This document shows positions 24,250-37,247 of a stretch of DNA of 64,000 nt, piece by piece. The DNA comes from Myrica gale (lineage: Eukaryota > Streptophyta > Magnoliopsida > Fagales > Myricaceae). Position 1 is the first letter of the stretch, and each line of letters begins with the position of its first letter. The stretch spans positions 15,629,001 to 15,693,000 of the forward strand of contig OZ005612.1 of assembly GCA_963930655.1 (NCBI GenBank), in the 5' to 3' direction. Both the position numbers and the translations under genes were made by a program. A model generated the notes under the pieces. The model saw only the letters and a program-made list of their open reading frames with translations, did not search any database and was not told the DNA's origin.

Positions 24250-25789
24250 ATGAACGTGGAAGAAGAAGTTGAGCGACTCAAAGAAGAAATCAAGAGGCTT
24301 GGCAAGGTCCAAGACGATGGTTCTTACAAGGTACGCACTTATGCAAGCACGCTTTTCGCGTTTCAGTTTTTGTTGCATTTTCTTTGCAGCGTAAATTATA
24401 GATTTTGAGCTCCTTTTTTTCTCTCTCTCCCCGTTGAATTCGTATTTGCCCCTTTGGTACTCGACCAAGATCAAGAAGCATACATGTATTGGGCTGCAAT
24501 GAATTGCCGGTACTTGAAAGTCCGATAATTGATGTGATTCTGATGGTGGATCCAGATTATTTGGACCATGTAGATGACTGATCTGCAATGTATGCCAAGG
24601 AAGTCAGAACTTTTTTTTGTATTCTTTGCCCTGGGTCTACATCTCTGTTTCAGGGTGTGTGTGTGTGAGTTCCCGCATGGGAATTCTGTACCTATTGCTC
24701 TTTAGATTTAGTCCGATTGGATCCTTAGGTACATTCTCAAATTTGGAGACGTCTACTTCTCAAATTTGAACTTATTTCTTCTGCTGCTTTCTTTGCAATG
24801 TATTCAATAGAAAGCTCTTCATTTGACTTTTGTTTCACAAGTTTTCATTGCACAATTTGTAGAAATACTTCTGCGATGTTTCTCATTTGCAAAATAAGGA
24901 AAGGGATACCATGTTAGTTCACAAAGAGAGAGACACAAGAGCATGCGTTTCGTCTGATTGGTAGTGGCTATATAGGGGATCATAGTTATGGATAAACTTT
25001 TCGGTGACTCATTGTCGGCACCTGGGGAAGAACAGAACCTTGGAACTGGTTGATCATAATCTTACTCATAGGAAAGCCTGGCCAACATTTGGGTTTTCGG
25101 GGGTGTTTGGAACGAATCAAATCGCTATATGCTCTTTAGGATTCATCTGTTGGAGTTGGCAGGGACAACCTCTATTCTATTCCTGAATTTTCCGATTGTT
25201 GGGAGTACAGTTGTCTTTTGGAATTTTCAAGTAGAAGAAGACTGGGAAACCAGTTCCAGCATCACCATATTAAAGAGGTAGAGTGGAGGCAATTCTAACT
25301 ATCAACCAGATCGACATTTATGTGCTCTGTTTCCCTGATAAAGAAAACAAGTGGCTTAGTGAGCAGAAAAATGAGCAATAGACTCTAGACATGGAAATGG
25401 TAGAGGAAGTACGAGAATACCGCTGAAATTTTTCGCGATGGCTTGCCTTTGAGAAGTTTGTTTTTTTGTTACTGATGTCATATATTGATAATGTGTTCTC
25501 TACCCATCTATCTTTCGCAATTTATAGCCTTTTGCATTTGGATTGTCCTGACAAAAAAGTTTTGGTTTGGGTGTCGAAGGTCACATTTGACGTACTGTTC
25601 AACGACGACAAGTGCTCTAACACGTTCGAAGCACTGGTTGGAACTCTAAGGGCAGGAAAGAAGCGGAAAGTTTTGTCATACGATGGTGAGCTTCTGCTGC
25701 AAGGAGTACACGACAATGTGGAAATCATACTCGAACCCATCCCAGCTGCTGTAGCAGTGGCAACAGACGCAGCTGGCGTGAGGAGTTAA
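24250..25789 (+). CDS. Costars family protein (ABRACL-like)
   Basis: Two exons, 24250-24330 and 25580-25789, give 96 residues. Exon 1 encodes MNVEEEVERLKEEIKRLG and ends SYK at a GTACGC donor. Exon 2 starts VTFDVLFNDDKCSNTFEALV and continues KKRKVLSYDGELLLQGVHDN, the highly conserved core of the Costars winged-helix fold. The C-terminus is a short Ala/Val-rich extension. Family members in other eukaryotes bind actin and influence cytoskeleton dynamics; in plants the role is poorly known. Length fits the usual 80-100 residues. The 1249-bp intron holds no other gene. A possible in-frame reading through the acceptor region at 25466-25579 is intronic. Confidence 0.93.
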
Positions 25790-26234
25790 AAACAACATTG
25801 GAGGTGTTGCTTCCGTCAGATCTGGATTCGAAGTAAATCCTGTTATACTGTGGTTTAGTCTTGTGTTTTTACAGACCATCTTACTTTGGAGAATATGTTT
25901 GCCTGTGTTTGATTCTCCATGAACTTAAATCTCCTTTCCCTACAAGAACCCACGAATCATGTGGAAAACGAAAATGGAAATTCACGCGTCATCCTGGTTC
26001 TCTCCGTTACAAGTTAAAAGCCGGTAAGGGAAAAAAATCCATGAATCATGCTAGCCTTTTCTTGTGTGGGTACCGCTTGATACTGAACGAAGTGAATCAT
26101 GAACGCAAAACCTTTCTCACCAATAATTAACTCGGTCCCAATTATTACAATGACTTGGATTATTGTGGAGCAAACATCTGAATTTAAAATCCAAAACTCC
26201 CGATGCAGAGGACCTTGGATGATCTTCGTATGGT
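25790..26234. other. 3' flank of the Costars gene
   Basis: Probable 3' UTR followed by spacer up to the LINE target site. No domain-bearing frame on either strand. Confidence 0.4.
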
Positions 26235-26245
26235 AATTCAAATAT

Positions 26246-26825
26246 AGAGTAGCTTTGTTGGAGGAACTGGTTCCCCCTAGAGTAGCTTTCTTTGTTTGGG
26301 AGGCCACTCTTAGGAAAATTTTAACCATCGACAATTTGAGGAGGAAGGGTGTTTGTGTGACTGAATGGTGCTACTTATGTAAGAGCGATAGTGAAACAGT
26401 TGATCATCTCCTTATCCACTGCTCCGTGGCTAGAGGATTATAGGGGCATGTGTTGAGCATCCTTAACTATGATTGGGTTATGCCTAGGAGAGTGGTGGAT
26501 GTTCTGCGGTGTTGGATGATGAAGTTTGGGGATCCAATTGCGTTGGCCATTTGGAAGATGATTCCAGCTTGTATTTGGTGGTGTTTGTGGAGGGAGAGGA
26601 ATGAGAGGTGTTTTGAAGACAGGGTTGTGTCTGTGTCTAATATGGGGGGTTTTGTGCTGCATTATCTTTTCCTTTGGGCTAATTCGGTTGTCGGTTGTCC
26701 GTTTGTGGATTTTCCGGATTTTATTAGTTTTCTAGCGTGTCTGCTTTCGCCTTCGTCAGTATAGCATCTTGTACTGTGTTTTTTCTTCTTCTTCAATAAG
26801 ATTGACTTACTTATCAAAAAAAAAA
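26246..26825 (+). mobile_element. 5'-truncated L1-type LINE (zf-RVT tail only)
   Basis: The insert is bounded by AATTCAAATAT at 26235-26245 and again at 26826-26836, and ends TTACTTATC plus an A-run. It encodes the C-terminal reverse-transcriptase zinc-binding segment: PPRVAFFVWEATLRK, then CYLCKSDSETVDHLLIHC with the Cys/His spacing of zf-RVT, then IWWCLWRERNERCFED. One in-frame TAG interrupts the frame after SVARGL. It is a dead-on-arrival copy; related 3' ends occur at 42243-42420 and 47458-51830. Confidence 0.92.
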
Positions 26826-26836
26826 AATTCAAATAT

Positions 26837-27553
26837 GATGATGCTGGAGTCACAGAGCACTGAAGCACCTACCTCTCTTCCCCAGTCATTGAGGACATTA
26901 CCCGGAAGAGTTTGAAACAGGGAGAGAACTCCCAACGTAGGGTGCAACATAAAATAGACTTCACTTGGGAAGGAACTTTATTTGCACACCATACAATTAT
27001 ACTAGGAACAATGGCATTAGGGCTAACATGCTATCTGTCATGACACTTTTTTAACAGATACAGGGGATGTTTGTTTGCCAAAATTTTGGAGAATATTCCC
27101 GAAATTTTGAGAATCTTTATTTTATTGAGATTTATTGAAGTTTGTGAAAAGTGAAGTGTGTAGGTGTAAAAGTTAAAAATTTTGGAGTTTGTTTTGTTTG
27201 TCCGATTTGTTGAGACCCCAAATATTTGGGGTCTCAAACATGCCCTGTAAGCTACTTTGAAAGTGAAGCCGGAGATTTAGGACAAGACTGTAGGAAATGA
27301 AGCTCAAACGTTTTTCACCTTATCTGTTCTAAAAATATGGATCAGTAAACATAAATAACTGCTCATTTGAAAACATAACGGTGAATAATTGAGCCAAAAG
27401 GCTTTCGCAAAAATGCCAGGATTGGCATGTAAAGAAGGCCTGAATCTTCCTATGGTAATGTACATTTTCGGGGGGGCAGAAAAGAAGCAGTACACAAGCA
27501 ACAAACAGGAGTTGTCTTCTTTCAGATCACGGCTGAGAAAAAGGATGCGTTGA
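26837..27553. other. Intergenic region with a MITE
   Basis: It lies between the LINE and the 3' end of the KH gene. Apart from the inverted-repeat element at 27060-27248, nothing is recognised. The right part is probably 3' UTR of the minus-strand KH gene. Confidence 0.4.
27060..27248. mobile_element. MITE, same family as 547-716
   Basis: Left end ACAGGGGATGTTTGTTTGCC, then AAAATTTT; the right end, read on the other strand, is ACAGGGCATGTTTGAGACCC. These inverted ends enclose about 190 bp of non-coding AT-rich DNA. Confidence 0.65.
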
Positions 27554-30500
27554 TCATGATGATCCAGTCAGAATGAATGCATGGAGAAGACTCTGAGCTG
27601 CCTGGGTTTCGTCGGGTGTCCCAGATATGACAACGATCCTGTCACTGGATCCAGAAAGAGGCTCATGCACAATGACCTTGGCACCTGATAACTAAATCAG
27701 AAACACCCAAAGTATTGAACATTGATTGCGACTATGGTGTGCAAGTATCAGAAAATGTACAGCTTGGATTGCAAAGTAAAACAAAGGTTGAAGAATGAGG
27801 AAAGGGAAGGAAAGATGAAGAAAGAAGAGAACTCAGGTCCCTTTTACCCTCCCATTTTCATATTTGAGGGCTAAAGCACGAAGTTGTTCACACAAAACCA
27901 AGCTTGCCAACAAGATATTCTTATAATCTTAAGCTCATTGTCACCCCCTATAGCACAAAACAAGGAAAAATAAAAAACACAAATGACTTTTAGGGTTGCA
28001 ACTGTTGTAGCAGGCACTTCAGCGCATTCCCTGAATTCTGAAATACTTAATTCCAGAAAAATGAAAAAAAAAATAGATTACAACTTTTGGGAAGCTTTAT
28101 GGAGTTTTAAGCAGAGATGGGCCAGTGATCATGGAACATTCATCATAAATTAGCAAACAAAAAGAAAGCAACTTTTGAGAAGCTAAAAAAGGGTTGAGTT
28201 AAGCAGATATGGCAGTCATCATTGAACATAAATCATAATTAAGAAAAAAAAAACCAACTTTTGTGAAGCTTTATGGAGTTGAGCAGAGATGGGCAGTCAA
28301 ATCATAAAACATCTAGAACCGTTATTGGCAGAAATAATGCCAATGCAGAGGTTGCTGGAACAGAATTCAAATGAAAGACAGGGGATACCTGTCTCAAAAG
28401 AGTCAGATTACTACCCTTCTCCCCATATACGGAGCTAATAACATTATCAGGAACTATGATCTCTACAGTTGTATTTGTCACAATGGCAGATTTGCTTCCG
28501 CTACAAAGACAAAAAAGATAATATCAAAAACTGATAAAAGATAAAAGCAATGACACAGTTAGAAATTCTGAATACTTTTTACTCTACTCTCTTCTTATTT
28601 GCATCACAAGATAGTTATTGAGTCAACCCACACCTTTGTAAAACAGGAATGATATGGTTGAGCCAGAAAATGTGGCTCTTTGATGTGATTGTTCGGTTAA
28701 GTGGTACGTTAACATGCCACATTAAGGCCCCACTTGGAGAGTTCCCCACATATTTATCTGCTCAGCAAGTGGTATCAGAATTGATTGTTGTGTGGTGTGC
28801 ATGCATAGAGGCAACACGTGAAAGCTACCCCAAATGTTTATCTCCCTCACAACTGGTATCAAAACTGATGATGGTATGTTCTGCATGGGTGGAGCAACTT
28901 GTGGGCTTCTTTTATCTTCCTTATCTTTGAACGTTTTGATTCGAGTTATAATTGGTATCCACCATTCATTACCTTCTTTGAAATGCTATAAGATTGTGAG
29001 TAGAAGAATAGGTAATCTCAGACTGCACTCCAGCCTAAAGCATACTAGATTCTAGTTCCTAAAACCAAAAAAACAATCCACCTGTGCTTTTCATTTCTTC
29101 TGATTTGTTGTTTGTACCGAAATCTGATAGCAAATTGTCCATGCACCCAAATCAAACGGAGGTCAAAATAATCACCTCCGGTCACAATCAAGTTTGGTTA
29201 CCAACCTGCCAAGTTCTAAGCCACCTTTAAGAGACGTCAAACCTCTGCCAACATCAGTGATGCTTCTTGGATTTACTCCAACTGTGGACTGTAATAGAAT
29301 CCATCCATAATAAGTGCCAAAAACATTATATATATATAAAGAGAGAGAGAGATCGATCTTACCTGTGATGCCCATAGCCTTGGTGAAGGAGGACGATCAA
29401 GACTGTGGGAAATTCCAAGATGATCTGTACTTTGAGCTAAAGTAGTATGCCGACTTAGGCTATGAGAAACACCAACTGAAGGATCTGAACTTAAAGTATT
29501 ATGTCGACTGAGACTATGAGAAATACCAACTGAATGATCTGTGCTTAAAGTACCATGTCGACTGAGAACATGAGAAACACCACCAGAAGGATCGGTACTT
29601 AAAGTAGTATGTCGGCTGAGACCATGAGAGACACCAACTGATGGATGACTTCCAAGAGGGGCAGGATCTCTGAGTCTTCTATAGGGGCTGGTATCAGTTA
29701 ATATAGAGAAACTGGTCCTTGGTCCAACATTGTTCTGGTTGCTGGAGAAAAAGTTGTCACGCAGTCTACCAGTCACATTATACAATGCATCTTGCACATT
29801 TGAAAACTCTCCAGAAATCTGTCAATGGATAAATAGAGACATGAAAACCTTGCTGCACTTAAAGATTCTCCTCTTTGAATTAGGCCACCATAAGAAAAAC
29901 CCTCACTAAATTAAATATATCACTATGATAACAAAGGAAGCTCAAATATGCAGGGAGCATAGTGAAGGTAGTACTACAATTGCCATCTGAAATTCAGAAT
30001 ATCTAAGAATCAAAAAGAGGAAAAGAAAAAAAAGAGGGAATGGTTTAATCCAAACATGAAATCATAAATGCAAGAAAACAGCCTAAATATCGTCAAAGTT
30101 GATAATATTGGAAAGGACTTGGAAGGACAAAATTTTGGCTACTTCAAATGAGTGTATTGTCGCTAAAATATTGGCTGTTAAATGTCATAGACGCCCGTAA
30201 ATCTTGTTTGTGGCTGACACAAGATTTTCATAAAAAAAGATGCAGCCAGCAATATTCCAAGCAAGATCTTAAAGTAAATAACTTTTGAGTCATCTTCTCC
30301 AATCCGTTAACAGATGAGTTATCACTTGACAAATCAATAGAGGTTTTTGCTAGACTTTCTCATGAGATTAAAAAAAACAGTTTAACCATTATTCAATAAT
30401 GCAAGCTTTTCAAAATATCTAAGAATTACTCCCCTCCTGGTCCCCCCTTCAAAATCCACTCCAGGCAAAAATTGAATTTTATTCAAGCTCTCTTTGTCAT

Positions 30501-32971
30501 CATCCCATTGTATTTAACAAAAAAGAGACACCATCGCACCTGCACCACTTGATCATTCTCTGACGCACACTTTGGGACCTGTTCACCCCCAATTATTCGT
30601 ATGCCAGCACCTGTAAACTTTCTCATTTCTGAAATTATAGCACCTCCCTTTCCCAGCAAACAACCAACTTGGTTTGATGGGGCTACGAGCCGGGCAGTAA
30701 CAGGTGCCCCCTTATTTGAGCCCGACTCTTGTCCTTTCTCAATGCCTGTCTCTACAGACCTAGAGAAAACAAGAACAACCGCCTTCTGTGCTGGCGAGTA
30801 TCGTGAATCGGGATTCTACACGAGATCAAATCAACCATAAAACCTATTAATAACCCATAGACCCATAAAAAAAACTTGAAAATGAGGAAATAAAGAGTGT
30901 ACAAAATAACAAACCTCTGATGCTGTAATGGTAACTAATCGTTCCTCACACTCAGGTATAGAAGCTCCAACACTTATATTAGCACCTGTCTCATTTTGTA
31001 GAGCCCTGACAATGGCACCCCCCTTTCCAATGACACCTCCAACTCTATCATTGGAACAAAGAATCCTGAAAGTAACGTCCTGCATTAGTGTTTTTGTTTC
31101 CAAAGCAGGAACCCTTTCAACCTCTATTGAGACTGGATGAACTCCTGAAGCAGAACTGAATGAACTACTCGGCAAAGTGTGTAGCCCTGAATTCCTCTGT
31201 GGAATATGATCTAAACGTGGATCGGGTAAGTTCTCACAGGTAACTGCTTCCACAGGTTTGCTTCCCATCATCCTTGTCTTTCCAACTGGGGGACAATCTT
31301 GAAGACGGCGGGATACAGCAACAAGCGCTATCTTTACAGCCAACACATCCCCTTCTATCTGCCACATCATCGATCCATTTCAAAAGGGAACTAGAGATTA
31401 AATGTCTACTTTAATACAATAGAACGAAAGCACTTATGGGAGGATTTCACTCTGCTCGGTAATCACAAATAGAATCTAACCCACCAAGGAAACCATAAAT
31501 GAAAGACCTGAATATCCTCCAGCAAACAAGAGCCATTCAATAAGATGAAAGATGCAACCTATGAGATAGTACTCTAATTCGACACCTCCACTGTGATAAC
31601 AAATCTGTAAAAAAAGAAAAAAAAGGACCACAATAGACTGTTTCTAGCCATCAAGAAAACCAGATATGCAATACCTGAATTACTTCTATCAACAAAAGCT
31701 CTAAGGGAGTCCACTATAAAAGCAAGTAAACGAGGGATAAATGGAAGCCTTGAAGCAACCTTCCACCTCTTTACTTATGGCTGACAAGAGACCTCGAATG
31801 GGCAAACATAAATCTGTTCCCTTCTCGAACTTTAGAAAGCCATTTCCTTTCCCCTCAAGATCTGTACCTTCATAGGAAGCATCTTCAAATTTTCACTCCA
31901 AAAACCTAGGCTTTTAAGGATTCAACAACCATAATAATTTCTTAACAAGTAAAAGAACTCTTATTTTCTTCACTTATATTTGTTCTCGTACCATCACTAG
32001 AATAATGTCCCAGTACAATCACTGTACTGTCCATTTTATAGTTCCCCTCGAGAAGCACTAACAATGCTGCTGCTTCCACCAACTAATAGATGTCCAATGC
32101 TTATGAGGAAACATAAAAGAGAGAAACAGAGTTCAAAGTTCCAACATAAATAAAGGAACTGAGTAACGCTGGCTTACAACTATACATTGTCACAACGTTG
32201 ACTATACCATTGTCTCATCCAAAACTTAACATCCACTCCACAATCATCCCAACCTCTCAATTTAGCTTATCTAGTCGAAGGAGTTGAAACAAACCTTACC
32301 TCGATCATCTCGTCGGAAGGGCCGGCGCAAGCGGGCAACTTCTCTTTCAAAACCCTAATTTTGCAGCCGCTCTCTTTCCTTATATTCTCCACGACCTTCC
32401 CTCCCTTTCCTATGACGGACCCCACCTGTGGCACTTCCGCGAGCAGACGGCACGAAACCACTCCAACCCCGACCTCCAAGCCGTCGCTCTCCACCGCCAC
32501 CTCCAGTATCCTCTCGAACACCTTCACCAGCGCCTCTTGCGCCTTCGACACCTCAACGAAACCGTCGCAATCCAGGTCTTCTTTTTCTTCGCCGCCGCCG
32601 TTATTTCCGTTTCCCTTTAGGGTGACCTTCGAGGTGAGGGCGCCCGGGGCGATGACGACGATGACCCGGTCGGGGGACTCGAAAGGGGCCTCGTCAATCC
32701 GGATCTTGGCCCCAGTGGACTGCTGGAGGGTCTTGATAATGTTGCCGGACTTGCCGATGATGCCTCCAATGCGGGAAGCGTGGCACAGGAGGCGGAATGC
32801 CACGTGCCCCGGGGGGATGGAGAGAGGAGGAGGCGGGTGCTTGGAGTGCTTGGAGCGCTTGGTGGATCCGTTTGACGCTCTCGGGTTCGGGTTGGTCATG
32901 TAGGCGGTGGTGGATGCGTAGAGCGTCGAATTGGGACGCTTCACTGGTGGAGAGAGATAGGTGCTTCCCAT
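27554..32971 (-). CDS. Five-KH-domain RNA-binding protein (HEN4-like)
   Basis: Exons in gene order: 32971-32300, 31358-30915, 30815-30540, 29818-29363, 29288-29206, 28500-28389, 27691-27554; 726 residues. Each KH domain shows its GxxG loop: GKSG 73-76, GKGG 188-191, GKGG 335-338, GKGG 427-430 and GEKG 670-673. KH cores include FRLLCHASRIGGIIGKSGNI and ARLVAPSNQVGCLLGKGGAI. Plant proteins of this layout (HEN4, At4g18375 type) are nuclear RNA-binding factors acting in pre-mRNA processing. Between KH4 and KH5, residues about 525-605 carry four to five copies of an 18-residue repeat centred on SHxLSRHxTL. The start MGSTYLSPPVKRP is preferred over an in-frame ATG 24 codons upstream, which adds a non-conserved stretch. 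Confidence 0.93.
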
Positions 32972-33220
32972 AATCTTACGTACGCACATGAACAAACACA
33001 CACTTTCTCTCTCTAGATGCCAAATTTTTGTTTTATTTGTCACTTTCTCGACCTGTACGAGGGATTGGAGAGTTGCAGATAGGAGAAGAGGGTTTTGGGG
33101 GGCTAAGCTGCGTGAGAAGACGGTAGTAGATGGAGTGCGCGGTGCACTCAGACGATGGAAACGCTGTCGTGTTGAAGTGAAAGCGTCTTGGGCTAATTAA
33201 AAAAAAAAAAATGTTTAGGT

Positions 33221-34106
33221 CAAGGGTGGGCCCAACATGGAACGGAACCGGAATTGCCTATTCCGATTTCCGTTCCGGTACTAATTGGAATTGTGATTTT
33301 TATTTTGTTTTTATTTCGAAATACACCCGGAATTGTCGGAAACGGAACTGAAAATTTTGGTTCCTTATTTTGGCCTAAAAGGGCCAGATTTTGTATGGGC
33401 TCATAACCAATTATGCAAAAAACTTATATCTTTTACCAGTTGTCCAAGTCCAAAATAAAGACTCAACTGCCATATAAAATACTACCATCCAATATAAAAG
33501 GGCCAAAATTCAAATGTCAATAATCCAATTGCCAAATAATTACCAAACAATTAATCATAAACAAATAAACAATATTCTTCAAATTACAAAAGAAAAACTA
33601 AACAAATAATTAACCATACAAATAAGTAAACAACTAAACAAGAAAAGATGAACTCTAAACAAGCAAACAAATAATCCAAACTCAAAAAGGTGAACTCTAA
33701 ATTAAAATTAGTTCTTTGAAATTAAAAAAAAAAGTAAAAGATAAAAATTAAAGGACATCCAAAATTCCAAATTCAAGAATCAAAATCCTAATCTTCCTAA
33801 TTCATCAAACATTCCAGCTTCTCCAATGCTCAATCTCTAAAAAAGAAAAAAAAAAGACATTTATAAGAAAATATTAAGAAAATCAAGTAATTAATTAACA
33901 AAAAAAAATATTTATGAGAGAAATATTAAGGCAACCAACCAAATAAAAAATCCAACTATCCAAATACAAAGGAACCCAAATAAAAATATATTAAAAAATA
34001 ATATTTTTTGGAACCAAAATTTTCCTAAAATGGGATCCAGTTCCGATTCTGGTATTGGCCAGAACCGGTGCCAGAAGACCGGTACCGGATAATTTGCCCT
34101 TACTTT
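33221..34106. mobile_element. Probable hAT-like element with GGAACCGG-rich inverted arms
   Basis: The left arm (AAGGGTGGGCCC, GGAACGGAACCGGAATTGCC) and right arm (CCAGTTCCGATTCTGG, GAACCGGTGCCAGAAGACCG, TTGCCCTTA) are loosely inverted around a long AT-rich centre. The class is inferred from the same GGAACCGG-rich arm style; terminal repeats are weak and no target duplication is visible. Confidence 0.4.
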
Positions 34107-34781
34107 GGCTGCTCGAGCGCTTAGGTTCTCGAGGTCAGTTCTTTCCCGTTTATGTTTTACAGATATTTTTCAATAAATTGAATTGAAAAACAAATTGTAA
34201 CATTGTTATAAAATATAAGTTGTCCGTATTACCAGTATTAAATACTGTAATACTTATTATCTTTCTTTAAATTAGATCTAAATAAAATTAAAAATGATCC
34301 GTTTAAATTAAATTATAATCATAAATTAGAGAGAATCATAATTCGATATTACTAACTTACTTCAAAAAATTAGAAGTGTTTGATTGGCACTCAAATTTTG
34401 ACCTTATATTAAAAAAATATAAAATAATCTCTCTATATAAATAATTATTTTTATTATATTTATTCAAAAAAAATTCTCTCTACTTACTCTCGTAATTATC
34501 TTCACTTTTTCACCAACTTTCATACTCCAAAATTTTAACACTCGAACACCAAATAGTGTGGTAGCTAAACAAAGCTTCCAACTTTAGTTTTTGTTGGAAC
34601 ATCTAAATTATCAATTTGGACACTTTTAGTTGCAATATGTATCCTCTTTTTGGTTTAAGATGTTAATTTACTACATAAATGTCCAACACACCTGAACCTG
34701 TGTCACTGTCTTTCTGGTTTTTTTTAATTAAAAAAAACTGATTTATACAATGACCAATGGAATTTGGAGATCACTGTAGTA
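34107..34781. other. Intergenic region with a MITE, 3' flank of the bisphosphatase gene
   Basis: AT-rich DNA. Positions about 34372-34551 carry inverted ends (AAGTGTTTGATTGGCACTC; CTCCAAAATTTTAACACTCG) of the same small element family seen at 547-716. The last 100-200 bases are probably 3' UTR of the minus-strand gene. Confidence 0.5.
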
Positions 34782-37247
34782 TCAAACTTCATAACCAGGA
34801 TTGACTTTCTGTTGAACATCTCCATAACTCTCCAACTCTTCCATGTCTTCCAAACTACCAAGAAACAGAGGAAGTCTTTGATGCAGCTTAACTAGTTGAA
34901 TTGAAAGAATCCTACTTTTGCCATCAGACCCTCTGCCTCCAGCTTGCTCCACAAGAAAACTAAGAGGGTTTCCCTCATAAACTATACGAAGATGGTCCCT
35001 GGGATTCATTGCCACCCCTCCATACATTAGGGTCCGATGAAAATCTGCTACAAGAGAACATATATAACGGGCAGAGTACTTCTTGGGATATCTGCCTTTT
35101 CCTTGTCTCACAGTGTCAATATATCGCCTCAACCCTTCGGGCCAATCAAAATATCTTGCATCATTTACTGAATAGATTTGCCCTGAGATGACAAGGAGCT
35201 GTCTTAGATAGTACCTAAAAAAGCACTTGCACTACCACAACTCAACTGAGATTATTCCGATCATTTTCACTTGAGCAGACTATAATTTAATACACTCAGC
35301 CATAAGAGCATTATTGCAATTGATTTGTCATACCTCGAGGAGGAATTTTAATTGTTGGGTGTGTGAGAATGAAATCCCCTGTCGAATGGTCCAGTGTAAA
35401 TGCATGTGTTCCTGAGCCAAAGCTGGCGCAGAGTATTGTAGCTGATGAATACAGAACATAGCCAGCAGCTACAAGCCTCGCCCCATTTTGTAGCGAATTC
35501 AGTATAGCCTTCTCCTCCTTGGGCAGATGATCCAGTTCAACAAGGCGGTTATAAATTCCAAAAATTGTTCCAGTTGGAATGGATGCATCGATATTTCGAG
35601 AACCATCAAGGGGATCCGTCACCACCACAAATGGTCAGGCATCAGTTAACCAGATTGGAGCATCATCTTCTTCTGAAGCCATGACCGCAACTTTTCCAGA
35701 ACTGCGAAGAGATGACAAGATTATTTCATTCTGCACATTGCACAACAAGAAATATTAGCCTCTCATAATTGTTTCTTCCTTTGCCATAATTACTGGTGGT
35801 GGAGAAAACCTTGTTTCCATAGACAAGATTTTTCCTTTCTGATAAGTACAACTTCAACATGCAGGAAACATCCAATAAGTTCCCTAGTCTAAAATTTGAA
35901 AAATCCAAAAAAGAAGGATACTGCCTCTGGCAATCATCAAATCACAGAGAAACACTAGAACAATAAGCTTAAGCTTACTACAGAACAGCTCAAGACCATG
36001 AATAACTGGTTTATTCCTTTCCTGCCAAATCCAGATAAAGTAAGTACGGATATTTTCAAATACTATTGTTCTATGTCGCCAAACCTCCATTTCTGAGGCA
36101 ATCACCTCAAAAGCCATCTTAGACATCACCCAATGGACTCCAGAAAAGATAAAGCACACCAAATAGTGCACTGTCCACAGTAGAATTCCGCATAATACGA
36201 TCAGCTGCTATCTCACCAATAGATTTGCATACAGAACCAATCCTCAATTACTTTCTTGCTCTTGCTAAAACTTTCAGCTGTCTGTATATTTCCGGAAGCA
36301 GATGTCCAAATGAAAGGAGAAGCTGTCCAAGGAACCCTCACACATCCAATATGTCCCTATGGTAGAACTAAGCCATTTAGACCTCTCATAACCTCATAAC
36401 AAACGTAAACATCAAACTTGCCATATCTGGTAATCCATTAACAAATATGACCCATCCACCTTTATTCCAAACTCCAAAGGCTGATCTGTAGACCATACAT
36501 TGAAAAACAAACAACCAATCTAACTTGGAATCTTGGAAAGCTCACAAAAGCTAAGGAATCCAATGTCCAATTCCTCCTAACCCAATTACGAAGCTATAGA
36601 TGCATCTTTGACCTTGGTTACGAGAAACAAATGCTGGGCATCCAATCCTAGTTCTTTACCCTCAATTCTTAACAAATGAAAGCAGGGATTAGCAACAAAT
36701 CCCATTACATTACTGCATGTTCTTACGACAAGAAACTCCCAAACTTGAAGACCTTTGCATACAGAACAAAAGAAAGAAGGAAAGGGATACAAGAGCCACC
36801 GGTAAAAAGCGAACTCACAGAGACAATGTCAAGCGGTTTTGGAGCATCCCTGCCGGAGCCACTGCCGCTGGCAAGATTGGTCTGTTTCCCAAGACTGGAA
36901 TTGAAAGGAGAGGCCACGAGAGCTGCAATTCTCTTGCAAGCATACTGAATGTGATCAAGCAAGACCACCAGATCATCTCCCACATTGATTCCTCCCTTAC
37001 CCACATACTCTGACAAAGTACAGAAGCCATGATCAACGCCATCGGATGAACCACCCCCAACCTGTGATCTGACACCAAAACTCAACCCACCAAGAGAAGC
37101 CATTCTTCGTCTTCGGCAGAATAAGCTTTGTGGAACAAGATGAGCTTTTGGTGGTGTTAGTGGGAAAGTATGCAGCTTGGGCAGGATATAGAGGGATTTT
37201 GGCGGGAGGAGCTGAGACGAGTATAGATGTATACTGGGTGTTTGCAT
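34782..37247 (-). CDS. Fructose-1,6-bisphosphatase, chloroplast-type (cpFBPase II-like), with an in-frame TGA
   Basis: Three exons: 37247-36819, 35730-35334, 35182-34782; 409 codons including stop if read through. The N-terminus is Ser/Pro/Leu/His-rich, like a transit peptide, followed by MASLGGLSFGVRSQ. The metal/phosphate signature DPLDGSRNID starts at residue 182. Substrate-binding parts include IYSVNDARYFDWPEG, YGGVAMNPRDHLR and EGNPLSFLVEQAGG; the end is YGDVQQKVNPGYEV. The enzyme removes the 1-phosphate of fructose-1,6-bisphosphate in the stroma. Sequence style fits the redox-insensitive second plastid isoform. Codon 175 (35637-35635) is TGA immediately before PFVVVTDPLDG, where a Gly (GGA) is expected from the family, so as written the gene cannot make full-length enzyme. 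All other codons and splice sites look intact. Confidence 0.88.
35880..36640 (-). mobile_element. Possible degenerate LINE remnant in intron 1 of the bisphosphatase gene
   Basis: The minus-strand translation contains fragments resembling the tail of plant LINE ORF2 (for example VWRHRTIVFENIRTYFIWIW, QERNKPVIHG) with several stops. No ends, A-tail or target duplication are visible. This is a weak call. Confidence 0.3.

Noticed and set aside
32361-32903. 180-codon plus-strand open frame
   Set aside because: It is antisense to exon 1 of the KH gene, whose frame and domains explain the conservation.
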